Source: Curtobacterium sp. MCLR17_007 (GTDB lineage Bacteria; Actinomycetota; Actinomycetes; Actinomycetales; Microbacteriaceae). From it: 64,000 nt of DNA. The stretch spans positions 372,001-436,000 of the forward strand of contig NZ_CP126271.1 of assembly GCF_003234655.2 (NCBI RefSeq), in the 5' to 3' direction. Below the pieces are notes generated by a model. The model had not been told where the DNA came from. It saw only the letters and a list, made by a program, of their open reading frames with translations, and did not search any database. Within the stretch, counting starts at the first letter, position 1. Each line of letters opens with the position of its first letter. The translations under genes and the position numbers were made by a program. Shown one piece after another: positions 16,327 to 24,317 of the stretch.

Positions 16327-18398
16327 CAGCCTCGTGCCCCGGCGGCCGCACGGTGCGCACGCCGCAGCTCCCACAGGTGCCGGGGTCGCAGCCCCGGCAG
16401 GTAGGCACCGGCCAGGGCCCGGGCGACCCGTGGCACGTGCAACGGCGTCGGCACGACCAGCCAGAGCGGTTCGTGCTGTGCGCCGAACTTCTCCTTGAAC
16501 CGCTGGAGCGAGCGGAACCCGTACGCCGGCTCCAGCAGGCGGGCCAACAGTCGCGAGCCGCGGTCGAGCACGGCCGTCGACGCGGGGTCGTGGGCGGCAA
16601 GCGGCGTGCCGGACAGGCTCAGCGTGGTCAGACCGGCCTCGCGCGACCGCAGGGCGGTCCGGGCGATCAGGAACTCGACGACCCCGGGCATCCCGTCCTC
16701 GCCGCGCCGCATCACGTCGAGCGTGTAGCCGGTCAGGGCGCCGTGCGCGTACACCGGCAGCCAGCTCGTCACGGCGGTGACCCGGTCCGAGGCGTCGACC
16801 GCCAGGGCGAGTCGCACGTCGGGGTCGTCGAGCTCGCGGAAGCCGCCGAGGGTGAAGCCCATCTCGGGCAGACGGCGGTCGGCGGCCCACCGGGTGCAGA
16901 TCGCCTCGACCTCGGCGCGCTGCCGGGGGTCGAGCTGCGCGAACCGGGTCCACTCGTCGCGGACGCCCTCGCGGTCGGCGCGGTTCGAGGCGGTGCGCAG
17001 GTCCTGGCGGCGCTTGCCCCGCAGGTCGAAGGTCGTGACGTCGAGGACGGCCTCGACGCCGACGGGCAGCGCGGTCCACCCCTCGGGCGCCAGGATCGCC
17101 CGCACCGGCTCGTGCACGCTCGTGAACGCCGGGACCCAGCCGTTCTCCTCGCAGTGCAGCGCGAACGCACTGATGACGGCGGCACGGTCGTCGGCGGTGC
17201 ACACCGGGTCGGAGACCGTCAGGGCGACGTCGCCGCGCACGCGGTACGCCACGGCGCCGAGTCCGTCGGGGTGCGACCAGACCGCGTTCCCGCGCCACGT
17301 CCCCATGTGCCCGAGTGACCCGGCGTCGCCCCCGCGCAGCATCGCGACGAGCTCGGACGGCCCGGACGCTGCCCGGAAGGGCGCTCGGACCAGACGGCCG
17401 CGCAGCACCAGGATCGCCAGCAGCACCGACGCGGGGACGACCCAGGCGCCGAGCAGGGTCACCTGCCACTCGACCTCGTCCAGGCCGAGCCCCTGCCACT
17501 GCACCGCCGAGTCCGTCATCGGCTCGATGAGGAACACGTCGGCGAGCACGGCGGTCAGGACGACGAGCACCCCGGCCGCGACGACGATCCCGGCACGACG
17601 GCCGTGGTGCACGAGCCAGGCGGCGACGAGCAGCAGGACTCCGACGAGCACGGTGGCGCGGTCGCTCATCGCGTCCGAGAACGGCGAGAGCACCCCGTCC
17701 GGGTCCGGCACGACGAGCGTCACCAGCGTGCCGCCGCCCAGCGCGACGAGGGTCGCCACGACGACCGTCCGGGCCGTCAGGTGGTCGCGCTGCGCGGGAC
17801 GGGAGGCCCGGTGCACGACGAGCGCGCCGGCCGCGGTCCCGAGCAGGGCGGCGAGCGCGCGGGTCACGTCCGAGCCGTGGCCCGCGAAGAGCAGGAGGGT
17901 GAGCGTCACCGTCCACAGCACCGTGCGGACCCGCCACCGGCGCTGGGTGGGCATGCCGGCCGACGCCGCGGCGAAGAGCGTGACGGCGATCACCGACGGC
18001 GCCAGCATCGGCTGTCCGTGGACCACTTCGGCGTGCGCCTCACCCAGTGCGTCGCCGACGCTGACCGCCAGCTCCGTGACGAGCATCGCGATCGCCGGGA
18101 CGACCACGCCGACCAGTGCCGCCCTGATCGAGCCGATCGTCCGCTCGGCGACCGCGGCGGCGATGATCGTCGCGACGAGTGCCAGGCAGGCGACGGGCGG
18201 GTGGTGCGGGAAGTCCGGTTCGGCGTGCGTCAGCCGAGCGCCGACCACCAGGACGACGATCGCCCCGGCCACGACGAGGGTGACGGGGTGGCGACGGAGC
18301 CGGGCGAGGACGGGACGGATGGGCACAGTGCCATCGAAGTGGATCCGAGACCCGCGGGCATCGACCGTCGGGTTGAACCACGATGGCCGATCGGCCAT
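16326..18398 (-). CDS. MprF-like phosphatidylglycerol lysyltransferase (DUF2156)
   Basis: 690 residues from ATG at 18398; an internal GTG at 18326 (removing 24 residues) is a credible alternative. The N-terminal half has about eight to nine TM helices. The C-terminal cytosolic half (about 370-690) has the DUF2156/LPG-synthase fold: GNAVWSHPDGLGAVAYRV, the DLRTASNRADREGV segment, and YGFRSLQRFKEKFG near the end. MprF enzymes transfer lysine from Lys-tRNA to phosphatidylglycerol and flip the product, lowering envelope negative charge. No lysyl-tRNA synthetase domain is fused here. It lies 34 bases downstream of a histidine kinase, so is probably regulated with it. Confidence 0.85.
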   Translation of the reverse strand: MADRPSWFNPTVDARGSRIHFDGTVPIRPVLARLRRHPVTLVVAGAIVVLVVGARLTHAEPDFPHHPPVACLALVATIIAAAVAERTIGSIRAALVGVVVPAIAMLVTELAVSVGDALGEAHAEVVHGQPMLAPSVIAVTLFAAASAGMPTQRRWRVRTVLWTVTLTLLLFAGHGSDVTRALAALLGTAAGALVVHRASRPAQRDHLTARTVVVATLVALGGGTLVTLVVPDPDGVLSPFSDAMSDRATVLVGVLLLVAAWLVHHGRRAGIVVAAGVLVVLTAVLADVFLIEPMTDSAVQWQGLGLDEVEWQVTLLGAWVVPASVLLAILVLRGRLVRAPFRAASGPSELVAMLRGGDAGSLGHMGTWRGNAVWSHPDGLGAVAYRVRGDVALTVSDPVCTADDRAAVISAFALHCEENGWVPAFTSVHEPVRAILAPEGWTALPVGVEAVLDVTTFDLRGKRRQDLRTASNRADREGVRDEWTRFAQLDPRQRAEVEAICTRWAADRRLPEMGFTLGGFRELDDPDVRLALAVDASDRVTAVTSWLPVYAHGALTGYTLDVMRRGEDGMPGVVEFLIARTALRSREAGLTTLSLSGTPLAAHDPASTAVLDRGSRLLARLLEPAYGFRSLQRFKEKFGAQHEPLWLVVPTPLHVPRVARALAGAYLPGLRPRHLWELRRAHRAAAGARG

Positions 18399-18432
18399 CG
18401 GACCGTGTCGGCAGCGCAGCCGCTGGTGCCGG

Positions 18433-19617
18433 TCAGGACGTCGGTGGCAGGTGCTCCACGGGCAGCCGCAGGGACAGGGCGAACCCGCCGTCCGGCGTGG
18501 GACCGCTCTCGAGTCGTCCGCCGAGCAGTGACGCCCGTTCACCGAGCCCGATGAGCCCGAGGCCGGACCCGGGCAGCTCGAGGCGGTCCGACGCGGCGGG
18601 GCCGTTGACGACGCGGACGGTGACCACACCACCGACGACCTCGCCGGACACGTGCACCGCTGCCCCGGGTGCGTGCTTCCGGACGTTCGTCAGCGCCTCC
18701 TGCACGAAGCGGTACACGGCGCGCTGGACCGGCTGCGCCAGGGTCGCCGGCAGGTCGACCGCGGTCGTGGTGTCGAGTCCGGCGGCCGTGACCAGCCGGT
18801 CCAGGTCGGCCAGGACGGGCTGCGGCGCGATCTCACGGTCGGTGCCTCCTGCGGCACGGAGCACCTGGACCATCTCGCGCAGCTCCTGCAGGGTGACCAC
18901 GCAGAGCTGGCGGATCGTGCGGGCGAACCCGCGCTCGGCCTCGTCACGACCGGCCATCTGCATGCCACCCGCCTGCACGGCGATCAGCGTCACCTGGTGC
19001 GAGACGACGTCGTGCATCTCCCGCGCGAGCAACGCCCGTTCGCGGGACAGGGCGACCTCGGCGGCCTGCCGGCGTTCCTCGGCGCGGGCGGAGTCGCGTT
19101 CGGCGAGCCGTTCGGTCAACCGCTGCCGGGTCTGGGCGAGCAGGCCGATCGACAGCGGACCGAGGGCGAAGATGAGCGCGTAGATGATCGAGACGATGAC
19201 GTCCTCGAGGTTCTGCGGCGGGCCGACGAACCCGCCGAAGCCGACGAACTCGACCACCGCGGCCAGCAGCATCAGCCAGCGCCGGTCGGTGCGCTGCCCG
19301 ATCGTGAACAGCGCGACGACGGACGCCACCACGGCCGAGCCGACGAACAGCCCCGGCACGGTCAACGCGAACGCCGTCACGGGCAGGCGGCGGCGCAGGA
19401 CCAGGGCCGCCGCGGCCAGGAGCGACATCGCGGTCTCGAAGTCCGTGGCGCCCGAGATGTCGAGCACGGCGTCGCCGACCGCGGCGGCGACGAAGAACGC
19501 GTCCACCAGCCACCACGGCGGCTGGTGACCACGGATCCAGCGGAAGCCGCCGTCGACGACGGTGTCGAGCCTCCTGTCCGTCGCTCCCAGCACGCGGCGG
19601 ACTCGCGACTCAGGCAC
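18433..19617 (-). CDS. Two-component sensor histidine kinase (NarL/LiaS class)
   Basis: 394 residues from GTG at 19617, overlapping the regulator's stop by eight bases. Five or six TM helices (residues about 25-170) act as the sensor, with no large outside domain; a short coiled coil with ERLAERDSARAEERRQAAEVALSRER follows. Then comes the HisKA_3 box LLAREMHDVVSHQVT (phospho-His after M) and an HATPase domain with EALTNVRKHAP (N box) and GSGLGLIGLGERASLLGG (G box). Such intramembrane-sensing kinases respond to envelope stress in Gram-positive bacteria. Its partner is the preceding regulator. Confidence 0.92.
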   Translation of the reverse strand: MPESRVRRVLGATDRRLDTVVDGGFRWIRGHQPPWWLVDAFFVAAAVGDAVLDISGATDFETAMSLLAAAALVLRRRLPVTAFALTVPGLFVGSAVVASVVALFTIGQRTDRRWLMLLAAVVEFVGFGGFVGPPQNLEDVIVSIIYALIFALGPLSIGLLAQTRQRLTERLAERDSARAEERRQAAEVALSRERALLAREMHDVVSHQVTLIAVQAGGMQMAGRDEAERGFARTIRQLCVVTLQELREMVQVLRAAGGTDREIAPQPVLADLDRLVTAAGLDTTTAVDLPATLAQPVQRAVYRFVQEALTNVRKHAPGAAVHVSGEVVGGVVTVRVVNGPAASDRLELPGSGLGLIGLGERASLLGGRLESGPTPDGGFALSLRLPVEHLPPTS

Positions 19618-20245
19618 GGAGCAGCCCCGCCGCCGCTGCGCGGAGCGCGAGCTGGACACGGCTGGCGACGCCGAAGGCGGCGAGCAGGGCGCGCACGTCC
19701 TCCTTGACGGTGCCGGTGCTGACCCCGAGTCGTGCGCCGATCTCGGGGTTGCTGACACCGTCGGCGACGAGCTGCAGGACGGCGCGCTCGCGGTCGGTCA
19801 TCGGCGGGACCTCGGACTGCACGACCGAGGGGGCGAACAGTCGGGCGCGGTCGAGCTCCGAGGCGAGCACGACGCCGCCCGCTGCCAGGACTCTCACGTA
19901 CTGGGCCAGGCCTTCGGGGTCCGTGTCCTTGAGCAGGAACCCCGCGGCCCCGAGCTCCATCGCGCGGCCGAGGTGCTCGGCGGCGTCGAACGTCGTGAGC
20001 ATCGCCACCGCGGGCGGCTCCGGCATGGCCGTGATGGACCCGAGCAGGTCGAGACCGTCGATGCGGGGCATGCGCACGTCGAGCAGCACCACGTCGGGGC
20101 GGTGCTCGGTGACGGTGGCGATCGCGTCGACGTCGGAGGTCGTCGCGACCACCTCGATGTCCGGCGCCGCCCCGAGGATCAGCTCGAAGCCGTACCGGAC
20201 CAGCGCTTCGTCGTCGACGATCACCACGGAGATCACGGGCGACAT
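19610..20245 (-). CDS. LuxR-family two-component response regulator
   Basis: 211 residues. The receiver domain (3-120) has acidic pocket Asp11/Asp12, phospho-acceptor Asp56 in LLDVRMPRIDG, a Thr in the MLTTFD strand, and Lys in LLKDTDPEGL. The C-terminal HTH (about 145-205) has DRERAVLQLVADGVSNPEIGARL. It is first in a five-gene operon with its kinase, an MprF-like enzyme, an esterase and a mini membrane protein. It faces the GntR gene across 125 bases. Whether it activates its own operon cannot be read from sequence. Confidence 0.93.
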   Translation of the reverse strand: MSPVISVVIVDDEALVRYGFELILGAAPDIEVVATTSDVDAIATVTEHRPDVVLLDVRMPRIDGLDLLGSITAMPEPPAVAMLTTFDAAEHLGRAMELGAAGFLLKDTDPEGLAQYVRVLAAGGVVLASELDRARLFAPSVVQSEVPPMTDRERAVLQLVADGVSNPEIGARLGVSTGTVKEDVRALLAAFGVASRVQLALRAAAAGLLRA

Positions 20246-20293
20246 CCTGGCACGGGTTCTCCACGGCACATCGACGTCCCGTCCAGGGATCGC

Positions 20294-20321
20294 TACTGTG
20301 AGAGCACTGGTCATGTCCGCC
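20294..20321 (+). promoter_or_regulatory. gntR promoter -10 and putative operator
   Basis: A -10-like TACTGT (20294-20299) is followed at 20306-20321 by ACTGGTCATGTCCGCC. The first ten bases are identical to the site before the PTS IIC gene (21910-21925), and the two agree at 13 of the first 14 positions. The pattern resembles the actinobacterial DasR box (AxTGGTCTAGACCAxT, recalled). Its position at the expected transcription start suits negative autoregulation by the GntR protein. Confidence 0.55.
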
Positions 20322-20370
20322 CAGGACCACCGGGCAGACCACCGACACCGCAACGGAGCACGAGGGACCG

Positions 20371-21105
20371 ATGACGAGCCGCATCACCGAAGGCGCGGAG
20401 CCGAAACACCAGCAGCTCCGCCGGATCCTGCTCGACCTGGCCACCGTCCGACTCGCCCCCGGAGCCGCCATCCCGTCCGAGCGTCAGCTCATCGCCGAGT
20501 ACGGCGTCTCGCGCATCACCGTGCGCGAAGCACTCGGCCAGCTGGTCAACGAGGGCTACCTCGAGCGCGTCCGCGGCAAGGGCACCTTCGTGGCGCACCG
20601 GCCCGTGCAGTCGACCCTGCACCTGGCGTCGTTCACCGAGGAGATGCGGGCGATGGGCCACGTGCCCACCACCGTGGTCCTCCTGCGCGAAGAGCGCGTC
20701 CCGCCGACCGACACCGCCGCGGCACTGCGTCTGGGGGAGTCCGACACGGCCTTCCACCTGAAGCGACTGCGCATGGCCGACGGGGCACCGGTGTCGATCG
20801 ACGACGCCTGGCTCGTCGCCGACGCGTTCCCCGGGCTGCTCGACCACGACCTGTCCGGGTCGGTGTACTCGATCGTCGCCGACGAGTACGGCATGCCCAT
20901 CGACCGGGCGCAGCAGACCGTCGCGGCGACACCGGCCGCGGACGACGTCGCCACGCTGCTCGGCACCAGGACGGGCGCGCCCCTGCTGGAGTTCGACCGG
21001 GTGTCGTACTCGCGCGACCGACCCGTCGAGCACGCGCGGAGCTGGTACCGCTCGGACCGCTACCGCGTCCAGATGGAGGTCACCGCGACCCGCGCGGTCG
21101 CGTAG
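20371..21105 (+). CDS. GntR/HutC-family regulator, DasR/NagR-like
   Basis: 244 residues. The winged HTH is at about 12-75 (IPSERQLIAEYGVSRITVREALGQLVNEGYLERVRGKGTF, split by its wing), and the UTRA ligand domain at about 90-235, which in DasR/NagR binds GlcNAc-6-P or GlcN-6-P. It lies beside PTS genes of the glucose/GlcNAc class, and matching operator-like sites are found before itself and before the IIC gene. I infer control of amino-sugar uptake, relieved by a phosphorylated sugar. nagA and nagB are not in the window. Confidence 0.9.
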   Translation: MTSRITEGAEPKHQQLRRILLDLATVRLAPGAAIPSERQLIAEYGVSRITVREALGQLVNEGYLERVRGKGTFVAHRPVQSTLHLASFTEEMRAMGHVPTTVVLLREERVPPTDTAAALRLGESDTAFHLKRLRMADGAPVSIDDAWLVADAFPGLLDHDLSGSVYSIVADEYGMPIDRAQQTVAATPAADDVATLLGTRTGAPLLEFDRVSYSRDRPVEHARSWYRSDRYRVQMEVTATRAVA

Positions 21106-21156
21106 TGCGGACCGCGCGGGTCGGACCGTGCCGGCACCGACGTGGGTGCCCGCCGG

Positions 21157-21609
21157 TCAGACGGTGAAGAGGACGTCCCCGGCAGCGACCGTGCTGCCGA
21201 CGGTGTCCTGCGCGACCGAGTCCGGCGCCGACCCGAGCACGACGACGGGGCACACCGGCGAGTAGCCCGCAGCCGAGATCGTCGCCGGGGTGAACCGGAC
21301 GACCGGGTCGCCGGCGCTGACGACGGCGCCCTCGGCGGCCAGCAGCGTGAAGCCCTCGCCCTTGAGCTTGACGGTGTCGATGCCGACATGGACGAGCACG
21401 TCCGTACCCGCCGACCCCTGCATCGCGAACGCGTGCGGGTGCAGCTTGACGATCGTGCCGTCGACCGGGGCGACCGCGGTGACCGTGCCCTCGACGCCCG
21501 TGGGGTCGACCGCGACCCCGGCGCCGACGAGCTGCTCGGCGAACACCGGGTCCGGCACGTCAGCGAGTGCGATCACGGGCCCGGCGAAGGGCGTCAGGAC
21601 AGCGGTCAC
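21157..21609 (-). CDS. PTS EIIA, glucose family (Crr-like)
   Basis: 150 residues, GTG start overlapping the IIB stop by four bases. It has the full EIIA-Glc fold pattern: TPFAGPVIALADVPDPVFAEQLVG at the N-terminus, the first His in KLHPHAFAMQ, and the phospho-accepting His in VLVHVGIDTVKLKGEGF. It accepts phosphate from HPr and passes it to the IIB cysteine. It is a free-standing domain, encoded after IIB and transcribed away from the IIC gene. Confidence 0.93.
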   Translation of the reverse strand: MTAVLTPFAGPVIALADVPDPVFAEQLVGAGVAVDPTGVEGTVTAVAPVDGTIVKLHPHAFAMQGSAGTDVLVHVGIDTVKLKGEGFTLLAAEGAVVSAGDPVVRFTPATISAAGYSPVCPVVVLGSAPDSVAQDTVGSTVAAGDVLFTV

Positions 21610-21842
21610 AGCTCGTCCTGGATGTCCTGCGCGAGGTTGTCGGCGATCGGTCCGACGATGACCTGCCAGCCGGTGCCACCACCGACGACGGCCTGGGCGC
21701 CCGCCGCCTTGAGGGCGTCCTTGTCGACGAGGTCGCCGTCCTCCACCTCGACGCGGAGGCGCGTGATGCAGCCCTCGACCTCTTCGATGTTCTCGGTGCC
21801 ACCGAGTGCGGCGATGATGTCGGTTGCCTTGATGTCGGCCAT
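21606..21842 (-). CDS. PTS EIIB, glucose/GlcNAc family
   Basis: 78 residues, a single IIB domain. The phosphorylated cysteine lies in VEGCITRLRVEV at about residue 25; the C-terminal GWQVIVGPIADNLAQDI is typical of NagE/PtsG IIB domains. It transfers phosphate to the sugar during transport through IIC. Its start faces the IIC gene across 178 bases that carry a promoter and operator. Confidence 0.93.
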   Translation of the reverse strand: MADIKATDIIAALGGTENIEEVEGCITRLRVEVEDGDLVDKDALKAAGAQAVVGGGTGWQVIVGPIADNLAQDIQDEL

Positions 21843-21876
21843 GAAGTTTCCTCCTCGTTACAGGTTCGCGTTCAGG

Positions 21877-21925
21877 TTGACATGCATGCCGTGGTCGCAG
21901 AGACTACGGACTGGTCATGACCGGA
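21877..21925 (+). promoter_or_regulatory. PTS IIC promoter and GntR operator candidate
   Basis: A perfect -35 TTGACA (21877-21882) is followed 18-19 bases later by a weak -10 around GACTAC (21902-21907). Directly after it is ACTGGTCATGACCGGA (21910-21925), containing the perfect palindrome GGTCATGACC. It matches the site in front of gntR. Its location downstream of the -10 predicts repression; it may also act on the divergent IIB-IIA unit. Confidence 0.6.
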
Positions 21926-22020
21926 CAGGACCGGACCTGGCGTCACCGCCGAGGCTACCTGCGCCGCCCGCACGACTCAACTCACCCCGACAGCTCCACC
22001 CGATGACGAGAGGACCTCCG

Positions 22021-23289
22021 ATGAGCACTGCTGCCACCACGGATGTGCCGGAGAAGAAGACGCCGAAGAAGCAGAGCAAGCTCTTCGCCAACGCGCAGCG
22101 GCTCGGGCGGAGCCTGCTGCTGCCGATCGCGGTGATGCCGGCCGCGGGCATCCTGAACCGCATCGGCCAGCCGGACCTGCTCGGCGCGATCCCCGGCTTC
22201 GAGACCGGTGCGGGTGTCATCTCCGCTGCCGGTCAGGCCATCTTCACGTGGCTGCCGCTGCTGTTCGCCGTCGGCATCGCGATCGGGTGGGCCAAGAAGT
22301 CCGACGGCACGACGGCCCTCGCCGCGGTCGTCGGCTACATGGTCATGTACGAAGTGTTCGCGGTCATGTCGCCGATCGTGCTCGCCGGGGTGAAGGACGC
22401 CAACGGCGACCAGGCGACGATCAACTTCGGTGTCCTCGGCGGCATCGTGATGGGTCTCGTCGCGGCGAACATGTGGCAGAAGTTCCACCGGACGAAGATG
22501 CCCGACTTCCTCGGGTTCTTCTCGGGGCGACGTCTCGTCCCGATCCTGACGGCCGCCGCTGGCCTCGTCATCGCGGTGCTCATGTCGTTCGTGTACCGCT
22601 ACTTCGACATCGCTCTGACCGCAGCCGGCCAGGCCGTCGCGGACAACGCCGTCATCGGTGGTGGCGTCTTCGGGTTCGCGAACCGCATGCTCATCCCGAT
22701 CGGGCTGCACCAGCTGCTCAACTTCTTCCCGTGGTTCCAGCTCGGCAGCTTCACGAACGCCGCTGGTGACATCGTCCACGGCGACATCCCGCGCTTCCTC
22801 GCGGGAGACCCGACCGCCGGCATCTTCCAGACCGGCTTCTTCCCGATCATGATGTTCGCGCTGCCGGCCGGTGCGCTCGCGATCTGGCGCAACGCCAAGC
22901 CGCAGAACCGCAAGCTCGTCGGTGGCATCATGCTCTCCGCCGCGCTCACCTCGTTCGTGACGGGCATCACCGAGCCGCTCGAGTACTCGTTCATGTTCGT
23001 GGCGTTCCCGCTCTACGTGATCCACGCGCTCCTGACCGGCACGTCGCTCGCCCTCGTGAACGCGTTGGGCCTCCACGACGGGTTCTCGTTCTCGGCAGGT
23101 GCGATCGACTACGTGCTGAACTTCGGCAAGGCCGACGGGGCGATCTGGCTCATCCCGATCGGTCTCGGGTACGCGGCGATCTACTACTTCCTGTTCGGCT
23201 GGGTGATCAGGAAGTGGAACCTCCGGACCCCGGGTCGCGAGGAAGACACGATCGCGGAGAACACGATCGAAGCGGCCACCAAGGCCTGA
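22021..23289 (+). CDS. PTS EIIC, N-acetylglucosamine/glucose type
   Basis: 422 residues. ATG at 22021, preceded by GAGAGG. It is an integral membrane sugar channel of the glucose superfamily: LGRSLLLPIAVMPAAGILNRIG near residue 40, PIGLHQLLNFFPWFQLG at about 235 (the W-rich segment is typical of NagE-like IIC), and the GITEPLEYSFMFVAFPLYV substrate motif at about 320. There is no fused IIB or IIA; those are encoded divergently. The GlcNAc preference is inferred from the GntR neighbour and overall motifs. It ends at a strong palindromic terminator. Confidence 0.92.
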   Translation: MSTAATTDVPEKKTPKKQSKLFANAQRLGRSLLLPIAVMPAAGILNRIGQPDLLGAIPGFETGAGVISAAGQAIFTWLPLLFAVGIAIGWAKKSDGTTALAAVVGYMVMYEVFAVMSPIVLAGVKDANGDQATINFGVLGGIVMGLVAANMWQKFHRTKMPDFLGFFSGRRLVPILTAAAGLVIAVLMSFVYRYFDIALTAAGQAVADNAVIGGGVFGFANRMLIPIGLHQLLNFFPWFQLGSFTNAAGDIVHGDIPRFLAGDPTAGIFQTGFFPIMMFALPAGALAIWRNAKPQNRKLVGGIMLSAALTSFVTGITEPLEYSFMFVAFPLYVIHALLTGTSLALVNALGLHDGFSFSAGAIDYVLNFGKADGAIWLIPIGLGYAAIYYFLFGWVIRKWNLRTPGREEDTIAENTIEAATKA

Positions 23290-23307
23290 TCGCGACCGCC
23301 TACCGGC

Positions 23308-23343
23308 CGGGAGGCCCGGTGCCAGCTGGCACCGGGCCTCCCG
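23308..23343. terminator. 36-bp perfect palindrome terminator (copy 1)
   Basis: CGGGAGGCCCGGTGCCAG (23308-23325) is followed at once by its exact reverse complement (23326-23343), with GCCAGCTGGC at the centre. It lies 18 bases after the IIC stop. The same 36 bases occur at 35156-35191 and 40607-40642, each time after the last gene of a unit. Confidence 0.85.
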
Positions 23344-23365
23344 TCTGTCCAGGGTTGCGTTGGTT

Positions 23366-23382
23366 TTGACAATCGTTATCAA
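23366..23382. promoter_or_regulatory. Zur box upstream of znuA
   Basis: TTGACAATCGTTATCAA is a 17-bp imperfect palindrome that matches the TGATAATNATTATCA-type Zur/Fur box. It is centred about 29 bases before the znuA ATG, where it would block transcription. The zur gene itself is the last gene of the operon. Confidence 0.85.
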
Positions 23383-23402
23383 CTAGGGCTAGCGTTCTCG
23401 AC

Positions 23403-24317
23403 ATGCAGAACCGCCGCCTCCTCGCCCTGCCCCTCGTCGTCGGCGCCGCCGCGCTCGCCCTGACGGGCTGCGCCACGTCGCCCGCGTCGTCCGACGCCAG
23501 CGGTGACGGCACCGTCCGTGTCGTCGCGTCGACGAACGTGTACGGCTCGCTCGTGAAGACGATCGGCGGCGACCACGTCAGCGTGACGAGCATCCTCGAC
23601 GACCCCTCGCAGGACCCGCACTCGTTCGAGTCGAGCGCGCAGACCCAGCTCGCGGTCTCGAAGGCCGACCTGCTCATCGAGAACGGGGGCGGCTACGACG
23701 ACTTCATGACGACGTTGGCGAAGTCAGCGGACACGAAGGCGGACACGATCAACGTGGTCAAGCTCTCCGGGCTCGACGAGGGCGGCGACGCCGAGTTCAA
23801 CGAGCACGTCTTCTACAGCTACCCGACGATGGTCAAGCTCGTCGCGGACGTGGCCGACCGGCTCGGCTCGCTCGACAGTGCCGACAAGGGGACCTTCGCG
23901 GCGAACGCGAAGAGCCTGACGACCAAGCTGCAGGACCTCGAGTCGCAGACCGCCGCCGCGAAGCAGTCCGACCAGGGCGAGAAGGTGGCCTACACCGAGC
24001 CCGTCCCCGGGTACCTGTTCGACGCGATGGGGCTCGACAACGTCACGCCCGAGGCCTTCTCCGAGGCAATCGAGGAGGGCGACGACGTCCCACCGGCCGC
24101 GCTCAACGACACCCTGAAGCTGTTCAGCGACCGCACCGTCAAGCTGCTGGCCTACAACGAGCAGACCTCGAGCCCCGAGACCGAACAGGTCAAGAAGGCC
24201 GCGGACAAGGCGGGCATCCCGGTGGTCGGTGTCACGGAGACGCTCCCGAAGGGGGAGGATTACGTCTCGTGGCAGCAGGCGAACATCGACGCGGTGACGG
24301 CGGCACTGGCGAAGTGA
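23403..24317 (+). CDS. znuA: Zinc ABC transporter substrate-binding lipoprotein
   Basis: 304 residues. It has a lipoprotein signal with lipobox LTGC (Cys near residue 23), then a ZnuA/TroA fold: VVASTNVYGSLVKTIGGDHV, the metal-ligand region DPSQDPHSFESSAQT, and FNEHVFYSYPTMVKLV with another His. The His-rich loop usual in Gram-negative ZnuA is absent. It captures Zn2+ outside the cell for the ZnuB channel. It sits 20 bases after a Zur box and overlaps znuC by four bases. Manganese specificity cannot be excluded from the fold, but the Zur box and zur gene favour zinc. Confidence 0.92.
   Translation: MQNRRLLALPLVVGAAALALTGCATSPASSDASGDGTVRVVASTNVYGSLVKTIGGDHVSVTSILDDPSQDPHSFESSAQTQLAVSKADLLIENGGGYDDFMTTLAKSADTKADTINVVKLSGLDEGGDAEFNEHVFYSYPTMVKLVADVADRLGSLDSADKGTFAANAKSLTTKLQDLESQTAAAKQSDQGEKVAYTEPVPGYLFDAMGLDNVTPEAFSEAIEEGDDVPPAALNDTLKLFSDRTVKLLAYNEQTSSPETEQVKKAADKAGIPVVGVTETLPKGEDYVSWQQANIDAVTAALAK

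Noticed and set aside
16327..17937. Extended N-terminus of the esterase frame
   Set aside because: Arg/Gly-rich with no helices, and it overlaps the MprF-like gene. ATG at 16326 with the TGATG junction is the natural start.
23366..23402. Iron (Fur/DtxR) box
   Set aside because: The palindrome fits Zur better, and the operon encodes zur and zinc-type transporter parts.
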